Below, piece by piece: positions 33,049 to 41,913 of a stretch of DNA of 64,000 nucleotides. A model generated the notes under the pieces. It ran no database searches. It saw nothing but the letters and a program-made list of their open reading frames with translations, and was not told the origin of the DNA. This DNA is from Pseudomonas helleri (GTDB lineage Bacteria > Pseudomonadota > Gammaproteobacteria > Pseudomonadales > Pseudomonadaceae), in contig NZ_JYLD01000003.1 in NCBI RefSeq assembly GCF_001043025.1, forward strand, positions 310,001 through 374,000. The letters are read 5' to 3'. How positions within the stretch are numbered: the first letter of the stretch is position 1; each line of letters opens with the position of its first letter. A program made the position numbers and the translations under genes.

Positions 33049-33444
33049 ATGACTGATTATTCGAGCTACTTCGACCTTGTAACCGAAACCCACGTTGAGA
33101 TTGAAGGCTGGTTTTCCGGCCTGGAACCGGGCGTGTTGCCGGTGCTGCTTGCCCGTTTCTCTGCACAGTTTTCGATGATCACCCCGACCGGCAAAGTGCT
33201 GGATGCCAATGGTGTCGAAACGCTGTTTGAGCAACTGCGCGGGGCCCGCCCGGGGTTAAAAATCACCCTCAGCGAATTCCAGGGCATCGCCTTGCACGCA
33301 GAAGGCGCGGTGGTCAGCTACCGGGAGCTGCAAGAAGAACACAACGGCACCCGCACCGACCGCCGGGCCACCGTGGTGTTTGAGCGCGACGCCAGTGGCA
33401 AGGTGCTGTGGCGTCATTTGCATGAGACGTTTAGCGCGGGTTAA
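33049..33444 (+). CDS. NTF2-like (SnoaL/DUF4440-type) small protein
   Basis: A soluble 131-residue protein starting MTDYSSYFDLVTETHVEIEG. The alternation of an N-terminal helix and later curved strands (FSAQFSMITPTGKVLD, then AVVSYRELQEEHNG and RRATVVFERDASG, then WRHLHETF) fits the NTF2-like fold, which binds small hydrophobic molecules or acts as an enzyme. ATG 33049 is preferred to the GTG directly before it at 33046. It follows the MFS gene by 13 bases. No catalytic residues can be assigned from sequence. Confidence 0.7.
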   Translation: MTDYSSYFDLVTETHVEIEGWFSGLEPGVLPVLLARFSAQFSMITPTGKVLDANGVETLFEQLRGARPGLKITLSEFQGIALHAEGAVVSYRELQEEHNGTRTDRRATVVFERDASGKVLWRHLHETFSAG

Positions 33445-33472
33445 GCGGGTATTTACCCTATTGCCAAAAAAT

Positions 33473-33587
33473 TGTAGGAGCGAGCTTGTCTCGCGATCTT
33501 TTGATCTATTGCTCGCAGATACCCATTGCGGCGTTTAAAGCCTTTTGGATAAAAATCAAAAGATCGCGAGGCAAGCTCGCTCCTACA
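33473..33587. repeat. REPIN: inverted pair of REP sequences
   Basis: The left copy starts TGTAGGAGCGAGCTTGTCTC and the right copy is its inverse, ending in CTCGCTCCTACA, with about 40 bases between. It lies between the convergent NTF2-like and HlyD-type genes. It is the most complete pair of this family in the window. Confidence 0.9.
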
Positions 33588-33599
33588 CAGTTGTGCAGG

Positions 33600-34460
33600 T
33601 TATTTATCGGTTTGATCAACAATCACGGTGCAGGTGGTGCCCGCCGCCAGCAGGAAGCCGTCCGGTATTTCGTCGATGTGGATGCGCACCGGCACACGCT
33701 GGGCCAGACGCACCCAGTTGAAGGTCGGGTTGACGTCCGCCACCAGTTCGCGGCTCTCGGGGTTGTCGCGGTCGTAGATACCGCGCGAGATGCTTTCTAC
33801 GTGGCCTTTCAACACTTCGCCGCTCATCATTTGCAGCTCTGCGGTGTCGCCAACGCGAATGTGCGGCAGTTTGGTTTCTTCGAAGAAGCCGTAGACCCAG
33901 AACGAATCTTTGTCGATCACGGCCATTTTCGGATCGCCGACCCGTGCGTAGTCACCCGGATGCACGTTGAGGTTGGTCACGTAGCCATCAACGGTGGCCA
34001 CGACTTTGGTGCGTTTAAGGTTGAGCTTGGCCGCGTCCAGTTGCGCCTGTGCGTGCTGGTAATCAGCCAGGGCTGAATCGGCAATGTTACCGGCGTCGTC
34101 ACGGTTTTCGCGGGAGATCACCAGGTTGTCCATGTCGGCCCGGCGACGGGCGTTCTGTTTGCGCATCTCCCAGGTGGCCTTGCGTGAAGCCACCAGCGAC
34201 TCGGCTTGTTTGACGGCAATTTCGTAGTGCTCCGGGTCGATTTCCAGCAGTACATCGCCCTTTTTCACCAACTGGTTGTCTTTGACCGGCACGTTGACCA
34301 CGTAGCCGTTGACGTCTGCGGCCACGTTGATGATGTCGGCGCGGACCCGCCCGTCGCGGGTCCACGGGGTGTTCATGTAATGCTCCCAGAGGGTGCGGCC
34401 GATCCATATCGCAAGGGCCAGAACCAGCAAGGTGGCAAGCAGGCTGAAGAACTTTTTCAT
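33600..34460 (-). CDS. HlyD/AaeA-type membrane-fusion protein of an efflux system
   Basis: A 286-residue periplasmic adaptor: one N-terminal membrane segment (LLATLLVLALAIWIGRTLW, about 7-25), then the conserved MNTPWTRDGRVRADIINVAA seen in AaeA/EmrA-type adaptors. A short coiled-coil hairpin (about 85-150) and a second barrel half (VVATVDGYVTNLNVHPGDYA) follow. It should bridge the FUSC inner-membrane protein and the outer-membrane lipoprotein encoded just upstream in the same operon. I chose ATG 34460 (MKKFFSLL); an in-frame start at 34502 would overlap the DUF1656 gene. The DUF1656 stop is 10 bases before this start. Confidence 0.92.
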   Translation of the reverse strand: MKKFFSLLATLLVLALAIWIGRTLWEHYMNTPWTRDGRVRADIINVAADVNGYVVNVPVKDNQLVKKGDVLLEIDPEHYEIAVKQAESLVASRKATWEMRKQNARRRADMDNLVISRENRDDAGNIADSALADYQHAQAQLDAAKLNLKRTKVVATVDGYVTNLNVHPGDYARVGDPKMAVIDKDSFWVYGFFEETKLPHIRVGDTAELQMMSGEVLKGHVESISRGIYDRDNPESRELVADVNPTFNWVRLAQRVPVRIHIDEIPDGFLLAAGTTCTVIVDQTDK

Positions 34461-34470
34461 CGGATCAGTC

Positions 34471-34671
34471 TCAACGGTAAACAGTGAGCGCCATGGCGCC
34501 AAAAAGACAAATGAACAGGCTCAGGCGCAGCAGCGCCGGGTGCCAGAAGAAGCGGTACAGGTCGTAGCCGGAAAACAGTCGGTCAAAGCCCCATGCCAAC
34601 CCCGCCGCGATAAAAAACATCAGGGTCATGGTGGGCATGTAGACGCCGTGGAAGGCGATTTCACGAGGCAT
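34471..34671 (-). CDS. DUF1656 small membrane protein
   Basis: A 66-residue protein (MPREIAFHGVYMPTMTLMFF) with two hydrophobic helices (about 11-27 and 45-63). It matches the small DUF1656 (AaeX-like) proteins that sit between FUSC and HlyD genes of aromatic-acid efflux operons. Its ATG at 34671 overlaps the end of the FUSC gene by 11 bases, indicating translational coupling. Its biochemical role is unknown; it is assumed to be an accessory subunit. Confidence 0.88.
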   Translation of the reverse strand: MPREIAFHGVYMPTMTLMFFIAAGLAWGFDRLFSGYDLYRFFWHPALLRLSLFICLFGAMALTVYR

Positions 34672-36847
34672 GTTCAAGTCCTTGCGGCTGGGCAAAATGA
34701 GCCAGCGGCGATTGCGGGTCGAGCAGTGAGGTACGAATAAAGTGCAGGTAGCTTTGCACCCGGACCAACGCCGAGGTGTCGAAATTGCGCGCGAAGGGTT
34801 CGTCGGCGGCCTGCACGCGGCTGATGGCGTGATCGACCGCAATCAGCGCGCGCTCAAGGTTGTTTTCGCTGGGGGCGATAAACAAACGCACCAGCGAACG
34901 ACCCATCACGCGGATGGCTTGGCGCCAGGGCTGCGACTCGGCATACGCCGGGTGAATCGGCAAAATCGCCTGTTCTTTACGCAGCTCAATGATCGCGTGG
35001 CCCACTTCCAGCACCACAAACATCCAGCGCAGCAGTTCGCGTTGCACTTTGGGCTGGCCGGCAGCCAGGCCATACGCCTGGTGCATCAGGTCGCGGGTAC
35101 GGCTTTCGAGGCTGGAGCTCAAGCCGCGCAACTTGGCGCTGATGGCATACACCACTTGTTCACGCAGGTCTTGTTCCAGACGGCTCCACAACCAGTGGCT
35201 GTTGGGCGGCAGAATGATTGCCCCGGCCGCTGCGCACACCAGCATGCCCATGACCATGGCGATGTAGTCGTTGATGAACTGGTACGGGTTGTAGATCGTC
35301 AGGTTGTCAGGGACCGAACCGGTGCTGAAAAAGATCAGTAAGCCAAGCCCGACGCCCACGTAGTTGGCCCGCGAGGTGAGGAACGAGCCGAACACAATCA
35401 CCGGGGTCAAGACCAGGCACAGCAGCGGGAAACCGTCGATGTGCGGCAGCACAAAGAACATTTCGACAAAGCCCACTATCGCGCCGATAAAAGTCCCGCA
35501 GGCCATTTGAAAGGCCATGCGTTTGGGGTTGGGCGTGGCCGCTGACAAGCCGACCGTGGCGGCGGCAATCAGGGTCATCATCGCCCCGCTCGGCCAGGCC
35601 GTCAGCACCCAGTAAGTGCCCAGCACCACCAGGATAAAGGCCGCGCGGATCCCTGAAGCGGCCGCCGACCACCAGTTGGTTTGCGAGATAAAGGGTTGGT
35701 CCCAACGCTCACGTTCGTGGGTGTGGTCGGCCAGCGACGCATGGGTCAGCGCGTAGTTGTGTAAATCATCGACAAAACGGAACAGCAGTTCGAAGGCGGT
35801 GTTGAAGTCGAGAAACTCGGTGTCGCTGGGCTGGTTTTCCAGAAAGCTCACCCGCAGTGCGCGGACCTGGGCCGGCAAGCGAGTCTTGAACTCGGCCAAT
35901 TGTTCGGCCAGCACCACGGCGTCTTTGTCGGTCAAGGAACGGCCCGAATAGGCCTCCAGCAACTGCGCGAGCAACTCCATCTCAGGCTCGACCACCGAAA
36001 TCACCGAGCCCACGCCCCGCGAGCGTAACCGCGCCAGCAGTTGATGCAAGGCGTTGAAGCGCGTGGTCACAGCCATGAACTCACTGTTGAGGCGGCTCAA
36101 ACGGCCGCTGCGCCGACGCATGTGCGGGTCTTCGAAAACCGTCACGCTGCGCATGCCTTCCAGGCCCACGCTCTCGCCGATAAAGCGCACGTTGCTGGCT
36201 TCATAGGCTTCTTGGGTCGACTGGCCGCGCAGGCCTTCGGCGACAAACCCGGCAAACACGCCAAAGCGCTTGTACAGCGCGTCATGCATCGCTGCCCCGG
36301 CGGTTTTCGGCAGGATCGCGGCGCTGACCACGGTTGAGCACAAAATGCCCAGCGAGATTTCCAGCACTCGCCATACGGCGGCCATAAACGCCCCGTCCGG
36401 GTGCGCCAGGGCCGGCAGGCCCACCATGGCGGCGGTGTAACCGGCCAGGACGAAACCATAGGCGCGGAAGTTACGGCAACGCGCCGCACCGGCCGAGCAG
36501 ATACCCACCCAAATTGCCAGCGAACCGAGGAACAGCACGGTGTTTTGCGCAAACAAGGCGATCAACGCCACCATCACTGCCGAACCGGTCAGGGTGCCTA
36601 GAAACCGGTAAAAGCTTTTGGCGAACACTTGGCCGCTTTGCGGCTGCATCACGATAAACACGGTGATCATCGCGGTGCGCGGTTGTGGCAATTCCAGACG
36701 CATGGCCAACCACAGGGTCAGAAATGCGGCAATCAACACTTTGAAAATATGCACCCAGGTCACGCCATCGCTGCGTGCCCAGTCAAAAAAGCCTCGGCGC
36801 CATTCCAGCGAATACAGCCAGCGTACCGGGGCGGGCAAGTGGTTCAT
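34661..36847 (-). CDS. FUSC-family inner-membrane efflux protein (AaeB-like)
   Basis: A 728-residue fusaric-acid-resistance/AaeB-type transporter. It has two homologous membrane blocks of about six helices each (about 30-190 and 395-545), each followed by a long cytoplasmic helical region. The first block contains MITVFIVMQPQSGQVFAKS, the family hallmark; the second has PSGAMMTLIAAATVGLSAAT. With the DUF1656 protein, HlyD-type adaptor and NodT-type outer-membrane lipoprotein it forms a complete tripartite pump, probably for aromatic acids or related compounds. ATG 36847 matches the family start (MNHLPAPVRWLYSLEWRRGF). Confidence 0.92.
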   Translation of the reverse strand: MNHLPAPVRWLYSLEWRRGFFDWARSDGVTWVHIFKVLIAAFLTLWLAMRLELPQPRTAMITVFIVMQPQSGQVFAKSFYRFLGTLTGSAVMVALIALFAQNTVLFLGSLAIWVGICSAGAARCRNFRAYGFVLAGYTAAMVGLPALAHPDGAFMAAVWRVLEISLGILCSTVVSAAILPKTAGAAMHDALYKRFGVFAGFVAEGLRGQSTQEAYEASNVRFIGESVGLEGMRSVTVFEDPHMRRRSGRLSRLNSEFMAVTTRFNALHQLLARLRSRGVGSVISVVEPEMELLAQLLEAYSGRSLTDKDAVVLAEQLAEFKTRLPAQVRALRVSFLENQPSDTEFLDFNTAFELLFRFVDDLHNYALTHASLADHTHERERWDQPFISQTNWWSAAASGIRAAFILVVLGTYWVLTAWPSGAMMTLIAAATVGLSAATPNPKRMAFQMACGTFIGAIVGFVEMFFVLPHIDGFPLLCLVLTPVIVFGSFLTSRANYVGVGLGLLIFFSTGSVPDNLTIYNPYQFINDYIAMVMGMLVCAAAGAIILPPNSHWLWSRLEQDLREQVVYAISAKLRGLSSSLESRTRDLMHQAYGLAAGQPKVQRELLRWMFVVLEVGHAIIELRKEQAILPIHPAYAESQPWRQAIRVMGRSLVRLFIAPSENNLERALIAVDHAISRVQAADEPFARNFDTSALVRVQSYLHFIRTSLLDPQSPLAHFAQPQGLEHAS

Positions 36848-36883
36848 CTACAGGCTCTCAAAAGTGTGAAACCGGAACTCGTC

Positions 36884-36942
36884 GCAGGAGCTGCCGAAGG
36901 CTGCGATCTTTAAAAGATCGCGAGGCAAGCTCGCTCCTACAG
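36884..36942. repeat. Composite REP element
   Basis: A left part with CAGGAGCTGCCGAAGGCTGC and GATC, then an inverted copy of the GAGCTTGCCTCGCGATC family ending in CTCCTACAGG. It sits in the gap between the outer-membrane lipoprotein gene and the FUSC gene, so it is transcribed inside the operon and may affect mRNA stability. Confidence 0.8.
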
Positions 36943-36957
36943 GGTGGGGGCGCTGCG

Positions 36958-38469
36958 TCATTTATTGAACAAGGCCATAACCGCCCCAGGTTTGTTCGGC
37001 GCATAACGGTCGTCTTTGGGGACGTCGCTGCCTGCTTCCAGGCCCCCGCCCAATGCCGTCACCAATTCTGCGTGAGCACTCAAGCGCGCCGCCTCGACTT
37101 GCTGCTGGACTTCTTGCTGATGGAACAGCAGGGTCTGCGCGTTGAGCACATTGAGGTAGTCGGTGAGGCCGCGCTGGTAGGCGATCATGGCGATGTCATA
37201 GGTTTTCTGCGCCGCTGCCACCGACTCGGCCGCGAACACTTGCTGCTTGTCCATGGACTCGCGTTTGATCAACTGGTCAGAGATGCCTTTGAGCGCGTTG
37301 ACCAGGGTCTGGTTGTACCGGGCCACCGCCAGGTCATAACCGCCCGATGCCGCGCCCAACTCTGAGCGCAAGCGGCCGCCATCAAAGATCGGCAAGGAGA
37401 TCGCCGGGCCGACGTTGTAGCTCATTTTCTGCGCCGTCAAAAAACCCAGCGCGGTGCCGCCTGTGGCCATAAAACCAAGGCTGCCGACCAAGTCCACGTT
37501 CGGGTAGAAATTGGCGTGGGCAACGTCGATGCCCCGGGCTTGCGCGGCCACTTCCCAACGGCTGGCAACCACGTCCGGGCGCTGGCCGAGCAATTGCGCA
37601 GGTAACGTCGATGGCAGTTTGAGCACTGTGTTCAACGCCAGGGTCGGGCGTTTGAGGCGTGCGCCCTCGCCCGGGCCTTTACCGGCCAGCGCGGCCAGTT
37701 GGTTACGCGTCAGGGCGATTTCTTCTTCCAGTGCGTCGATCTGGCGATGGGTTTCGGGCAGCGGCGCTTCAGCTTGACTGACTTCAAAATGGGTGCCGAT
37801 GCCGCCGTCCAGGCGTCGCTGCGCCAGGTCGCGGATCTGCTCTTGCTGGTGCAGGGTCGATTCAACAATGTCGAGTTGCGCGTAGTGCAGCGACAACTGG
37901 ATGTAGGTGCGGATCACATTGTTCTGCAACTCCAGTTGCGCCTGGCGCGCCTCGGCCACGCTCATGTGGGCCATGTCCACCGCTTGCTCGGTGGTATTGC
38001 TCTCACGGCCCCACAAATCCAGCGCATAACTGAAGCCTAACTGGGCGTTGTTGTCCCACGTATTGGCACTGTCCAGACCACCGGGACCATAGAACTGGTC
38101 CGACGGCCAGCCATGTCGTTTGAGCGCCGCTGTGCCATTGACTTGCAGGGACTCGGCAGACTCGGCCACACCGGCCATGGCTTTGGCCTGCCGCACACGG
38201 GCGGCGGCGATTGCCATGGTCGGGCTACCCTGTACAGCCAGGCTGATCCAACTGTCCAATTGCGGGTCGCCATAAGCGCGCCACCATTGGGCTGTGGGCC
38301 AGTTTGCGTCTTGCGCGGCGCTTTTAATCGCCTCGTCAGTGGCCAGGGTATTGGCATTGAGCATTTCGCCCTTGGGGGCAATGCCGCCGAAACCGATACA
38401 GCCATTTAATGCCAACGATAAAGCCAGAACACTGAGGGCTTTAAGCTCTCTGCTGATGCGACGCTGCAC
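36958..38469 (-). CDS. NodT-family outer-membrane efflux lipoprotein
   Basis: A TolC-like outer-membrane factor of 503 residues. The lipobox L-N-G-C follows a hydrophobic segment (ALSVLALSLALNGC), so Cys24 should be acylated. The OEP repeats include WWRAYGDPQLDSWISLAVQG, characteristic of NodT proteins, and the second half contains YNVGPAISLPIFDGG. I chose GTG at 38469, which gives a normal lipoprotein signal and has AGGA about ten bases upstream; ATG at 38550 would add 27 residues without signal-peptide character. It is the first gene of the efflux operon and divergent from a LysR gene 218 bases away. Confidence 0.9.
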   Translation of the reverse strand: MQRRISRELKALSVLALSLALNGCIGFGGIAPKGEMLNANTLATDEAIKSAAQDANWPTAQWWRAYGDPQLDSWISLAVQGSPTMAIAAARVRQAKAMAGVAESAESLQVNGTAALKRHGWPSDQFYGPGGLDSANTWDNNAQLGFSYALDLWGRESNTTEQAVDMAHMSVAEARQAQLELQNNVIRTYIQLSLHYAQLDIVESTLHQQEQIRDLAQRRLDGGIGTHFEVSQAEAPLPETHRQIDALEEEIALTRNQLAALAGKGPGEGARLKRPTLALNTVLKLPSTLPAQLLGQRPDVVASRWEVAAQARGIDVAHANFYPNVDLVGSLGFMATGGTALGFLTAQKMSYNVGPAISLPIFDGGRLRSELGAASGGYDLAVARYNQTLVNALKGISDQLIKRESMDKQQVFAAESVAAAQKTYDIAMIAYQRGLTDYLNVLNAQTLLFHQQEVQQQVEAARLSAHAELVTALGGGLEAGSDVPKDDRYAPNKPGAVMALFNK

Positions 38470-38687
38470 TGCTGCAAATTCCTGACATGAGGGGAGGTTT
38501 TTCGAGATAGATAAGTCTATGGCTTGGCAGGGGCAACGATAAGCTGGCATAACTGTGATTCTTTATTACCGTTCACAGAATAATCCGTAAGTCGCATGAG
38601 ATCCGCTCAGTAAATCCTGAAACTTCATGTCACAATTTGTCGCTGTCTCCTTTGTTGCTGTCCCCTATACCGCCCTGAGAGCACTTC

Positions 38688-39620
38688 ATGGACACTTTGC
38701 AAAACATGCGCGCCTTCAGTTGTGTGGCCGAAGCCGGTAGCTTTACCGCCGCGGCCGCCATGCTGGACACCACCACCGCTAACGTCTCGCGCGCGGTCTC
38801 CAACCTTGAGGCTCACCTGCAAACCCGCTTGCTCAACCGCACCACCCGGCGCATTGCCCTGACCGAAGCCGGCAAGCGCTATTTGCTGCGTTGCGAGCAA
38901 ATCCTGGCGTATGTTGAAGAAGCTGAAGCCGAGGCCAGCGATGCGCACTCGCGCCCGGCCGGGCAACTGAAAGTGCACACCATGACCGGCATTGGCCATC
39001 ACTTCGTGATCGACGCCATTGCCCGCTATCGCAAGACTCACCCGGACGTCACCTTCGACCTGACCTTGGCCAACCGTGTGCCGGATTTGCTCAACGAGGG
39101 CTACGACATTTCGATCGTGCTGGCCACCGAACTGCCGGACTCGGGTTTTGTGTCCCAGCGTTTGGGCATTACCTACAGCATCGTCTGCGCCTCTCCCGAC
39201 TACGTGAAAGCCAACGGCAAAGCGCTCAAACCCAGCGACTTGCTCAACCACGCCTGCCTGCGCCTGGTCAGCCCGGTGATTGCCCTGGACAAGTGGGTGT
39301 TCGAAGGCCCCGAAGGCCAGGAAATGGTGTTGATCAATTCGTCGCCGTTTTTGGTCAACTCGGCCGATGCCATGCGTAACGCGATCATCAGCGGCATGGG
39401 CGTGGGCGTTTTGCCGCTGTACTCCGCCATCGAAGGCCTGCGCAACGGCACACTGGTGAGGATATTGCCGCAGTACCGTTCGCAAGAGCTCAACCTGTAC
39501 GCCATCTACCCGTCGCGCCAATACCTGGATGCGAAGATCAAAACCTGGGTCGAGTTCCTGCGCGGCACGCTGCCCGAAATACTGACCGCGCATCAGGTAG
39601 AGCTGGCTACGTACAGTTAA
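38688..39620 (+). CDS. LysR-family regulator divergent from the efflux operon
   Basis: The 310-residue protein has the helix-turn-helix at residues 1-60 (MRAFSCVAEAGSFTAAAAML, then DTTTANVSRAVSNLEAHLQT) and RTTRRIALTEAGKRY. An effector-binding domain starts near 90. It belongs to the DmlR/CrgA-like subgroup. It is transcribed away from the NodT-HlyD-FUSC efflux genes with a 218-base shared promoter region, which makes it the likely regulator of the pump, perhaps responding to an aromatic acid. I could not identify a clear operator palindrome there. Confidence 0.9.
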   Translation: MDTLQNMRAFSCVAEAGSFTAAAAMLDTTTANVSRAVSNLEAHLQTRLLNRTTRRIALTEAGKRYLLRCEQILAYVEEAEAEASDAHSRPAGQLKVHTMTGIGHHFVIDAIARYRKTHPDVTFDLTLANRVPDLLNEGYDISIVLATELPDSGFVSQRLGITYSIVCASPDYVKANGKALKPSDLLNHACLRLVSPVIALDKWVFEGPEGQEMVLINSSPFLVNSADAMRNAIISGMGVGVLPLYSAIEGLRNGTLVRILPQYRSQELNLYAIYPSRQYLDAKIKTWVEFLRGTLPEILTAHQVELATYS

Positions 39621-39628
39621 GGCGAACG

Positions 39629-39713
39629 GTGGGAGCCGGCTTGCTCGCGATGCAAGCAATGCGGTCTTTCTGGATACGCTCAGCGCCCCTATCGCGAGCA
39701 AGCCCGCTCCCAC
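39629..39713. repeat. REPIN of the GTGGGAGC/GCTTGCTCGCGAT family
   Basis: An inverted pair: GTGGGAGCCGGCTTGCTCGC at the left and its inverse, ending in GCCCGCTCCCAC, at the right, with about 40 bases between. It is located directly after the LysR stop and is a second repeat family, also seen at 42793. Confidence 0.9.
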
Positions 39714-39792
39714 AAAAGCTAATCAGGGCTGCACAATTTCAGCGGGAATGTTAGCGTGCTTACATTCCCGACAGCCGACGAGCCTTGTACCG

Positions 39793-40782
39793 ATGAGTCT
39801 TTCTAATACCAAGAAAACCGTACTTGCCTTCAGCCGCGTCACGCCAGCAATGGTCGAGCGCCTGCGAGAGGATTTCAACGTCATCGTGCCTGACCCCAAG
39901 CTGGGCGATATCAATGCTCAGTTTGAGGAAGCCCTGCCCCACGCCCATGGCTTGATCGGCGTTGGCCGCAAGTTGGGTCGCAAGCAGCTGGAAAACGCCA
40001 AGAACCTTGAAGTGGTGTCCAGCGTGTCGGTGGGTTACGACAATTACGACGTCGATTACTTCAACGAACGCGGGCTGATGCTCACCAACACCCCGGACGT
40101 GCTGACCGAAAGCACCGCCGACCTGGGTTTTACCTTGATCATGAGCGCCGCGCGCCGTGTGGCAGAGCTGGACGCCTGGACCAAGGCTGGTGAATGGAAA
40201 GCCAGCGTAGGGCCAGCCTTGTTCGGCACCGATGTGCACGGCAAAACGCTGGGTATCGTCGGCATGGGCAATATCGGTGCCGCCGTTGCCCGTCGTGGCC
40301 GCCTGGGTTTCGGCATGCCGATTATGTACAGCGGCAACAGCCGCAAGACGGAACTTGAGCAAGAATTGGGCGCACAGTTCCGCACGCTGGATCAGTTGCT
40401 GGCCGAGGCCGACTTCGTCTGCCTGGTGGTGCCACTGAGCGAGAAAACCAAGCACTTGATCAGCGAGCGCGAACTGAACCTGATGAAGAAAAGCGCGATT
40501 CTGGTGAACATCTCCCGTGGCCCGGTGGTGGACGAAGCGGCGCTGGTTCAAGCCCTGCAAAACAACACTATCCGCGGTGCAGGGTTGGACGTGTACGAGA
40601 AAGAGCCGCTGGCCGAATCACCGTTGTTTGCCCTGAAAAACGCCGTGACCTTGCCGCACATCGGCTCGGCCACAGAAGAAACCCGCGAAGCCATGGCCAA
40701 CCGTGCGCTGGCCAACCTGCGCAGCGCCTTGCTCGGCGAACGCCCGCAGGATCTGGTCAATCCGCAGGTATTCAAAGGCTAA
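39793..40782 (+). CDS. ghrB: D-2-hydroxyacid dehydrogenase (glyoxylate/2-ketogluconate reductase)
   Basis: A 329-residue NAD(P)H-dependent reductase very like E. coli GhrB/TkrA: VSVGYDNYDVD, TNTPDVLTESTADL, GKTLGIVGMGNIG (the Rossmann Gly motif), FVCLVVPLSEKTKHLI and PHIGSATEETR all match. The catalytic Arg (in NISRGPVVDE), Glu (in VYEKEPL) and His (in LPHIGSA) are present. It reduces glyoxylate, hydroxypyruvate or 2-ketogluconate. ATG 39793 (MSLSNTKKTVLAFSRV) was preferred to an upstream in-frame start at 39748, which gives an unrelated-looking extension. It is followed at once by a very strong hairpin and appears monocistronic. Confidence 0.92.
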   Translation: MSLSNTKKTVLAFSRVTPAMVERLREDFNVIVPDPKLGDINAQFEEALPHAHGLIGVGRKLGRKQLENAKNLEVVSSVSVGYDNYDVDYFNERGLMLTNTPDVLTESTADLGFTLIMSAARRVAELDAWTKAGEWKASVGPALFGTDVHGKTLGIVGMGNIGAAVARRGRLGFGMPIMYSGNSRKTELEQELGAQFRTLDQLLAEADFVCLVVPLSEKTKHLISERELNLMKKSAILVNISRGPVVDEAALVQALQNNTIRGAGLDVYEKEPLAESPLFALKNAVTLPHIGSATEETREAMANRALANLRSALLGERPQDLVNPQVFKG

Positions 40783-40791
40783 CCCTGTATC

Positions 40792-40836
40792 CCCCAATCA
40801 GTCCCCTCTCCCTCCGGGAGAGGGGACTGATTGGGG
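40792..40836. terminator. Perfect 21-bp-stem hairpin after ghrB
   Basis: A 45-base perfect palindrome with two 21-base arms and a three-base loop: arms begin CCCCAATCAGTCCCCTCTCC and the loop is TCC. It starts 10 bases after the ghrB stop and is followed by CTTTTGATC. A related element (CCCCAATCGGT, CCCTCTCC) is at 55482, so it may be a dispersed repeat that also ends transcription. Confidence 0.75.
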
Positions 40837-40882
40837 CTTTTGATCTTCAAAGGCAAAAGCCCGCGCCTGAAATTTAACGTTA

Positions 40883-41779
40883 TCAGGCCAGTTTGGCTGT
40901 CATCGGCACGGGCTTGGGTTTGCGAAACACCAGCACATTGCCCAGCATCACCAGAACCAGCCCGGCCAGCGCGGGGGCTGTCCACTGGTAGCCTTCGACA
41001 AACGCCGACACGTTTAGCGCCACCAGCGGGAACAGCACCGTGCAATACGCCGCTCGCTCCGGGCCCATGCGCCCGACCAGGGTCAGGTACGCGGTAAAGC
41101 CAATCACCGAACCCGGAATCACCAGGTACAACAGCGAGCCGATGTAGCGCGTGTTCCACTCCATGTCGAACGGGATGCCGTTAAACGCGCAGTACACCGC
41201 CAGCATGCTCGCGCCATACAACATGCCCCACGCATTGGTGGTCAGCGGCTTGAGCCCGGCTTTTTGTTGCAGGCTGGAGAGCATGTTGCCTGCCGAAAAA
41301 CACATCGTGCCGATCAGCGCCAGGCCCAACCCCAGCAAGGTTTGTGGTGTCGCGGTGTGCCCGCTTAATTCAGGCCAGAACAGCAGCGCCAGACCGAGCA
41401 AACCCAATGCTCCGCCGGCAATGACGTTACGGGCGATTTTCTGTTTGAAGAAGACCCGCGCATTCAAGGCGTTCCACAGGGTAGCCGTGGAGAACACCAC
41501 CGCAATCAACCCCGTCGGCACCCACTGGCTGGCGGTCAAAAAGCACATGAAGTTCACGCAAAACAGGCACAAGCCCTGAGCCAGGCAGATCAAGTGCCCG
41601 CGCTTGTTCATCATTTGCAGCTTGCGACTGAGCAACAACACGGCAAACAACACCAGCGCCGCCAGCCCAAAGCGATAAACGATCGACACCGGAATGGCGA
41701 CAACGCCCAATTGCAGTTTGAGGGCGATCCATGTGGTGCCCCAGATCAAAACCGTTAACACATACAAAAACAGATTCAT
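40883..41779 (-). CDS. EamA/DMT-family transporter
   Basis: A 298-residue membrane protein with ten hydrophobic helices arranged as two five-helix EamA repeats. It opens with MNLFLYVLTVLIWGTTWIAL, the usual W-G-x-x-W motif of the first EamA helix. The second repeat has GERMGPERAAY-like residues (RMGPERAAYCTVLFPLVAL). Members export amino acids, metabolites or drugs; the substrate here is unknown. It is divergent from an AraC-family gene 134 bases away, which probably controls it. Confidence 0.9.
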   Translation of the reverse strand: MNLFLYVLTVLIWGTTWIALKLQLGVVAIPVSIVYRFGLAALVLFAVLLLSRKLQMMNKRGHLICLAQGLCLFCVNFMCFLTASQWVPTGLIAVVFSTATLWNALNARVFFKQKIARNVIAGGALGLLGLALLFWPELSGHTATPQTLLGLGLALIGTMCFSAGNMLSSLQQKAGLKPLTTNAWGMLYGASMLAVYCAFNGIPFDMEWNTRYIGSLLYLVIPGSVIGFTAYLTLVGRMGPERAAYCTVLFPLVALNVSAFVEGYQWTAPALAGLVLVMLGNVLVFRKPKPVPMTAKLA

Positions 41780-41913
41780 GGCGCACTCCCGTCAATGGCT
41801 TGCAGTGTGTGGCCCTGCGTTGTGCGGCACTTGCAGATTCTTGCGCTTTTATTTACCCGGGGCTGGCAGGCGGCCTGTGACGGAGTAGGATGCAAGGCGT
41901 TGGAGAATTGACC

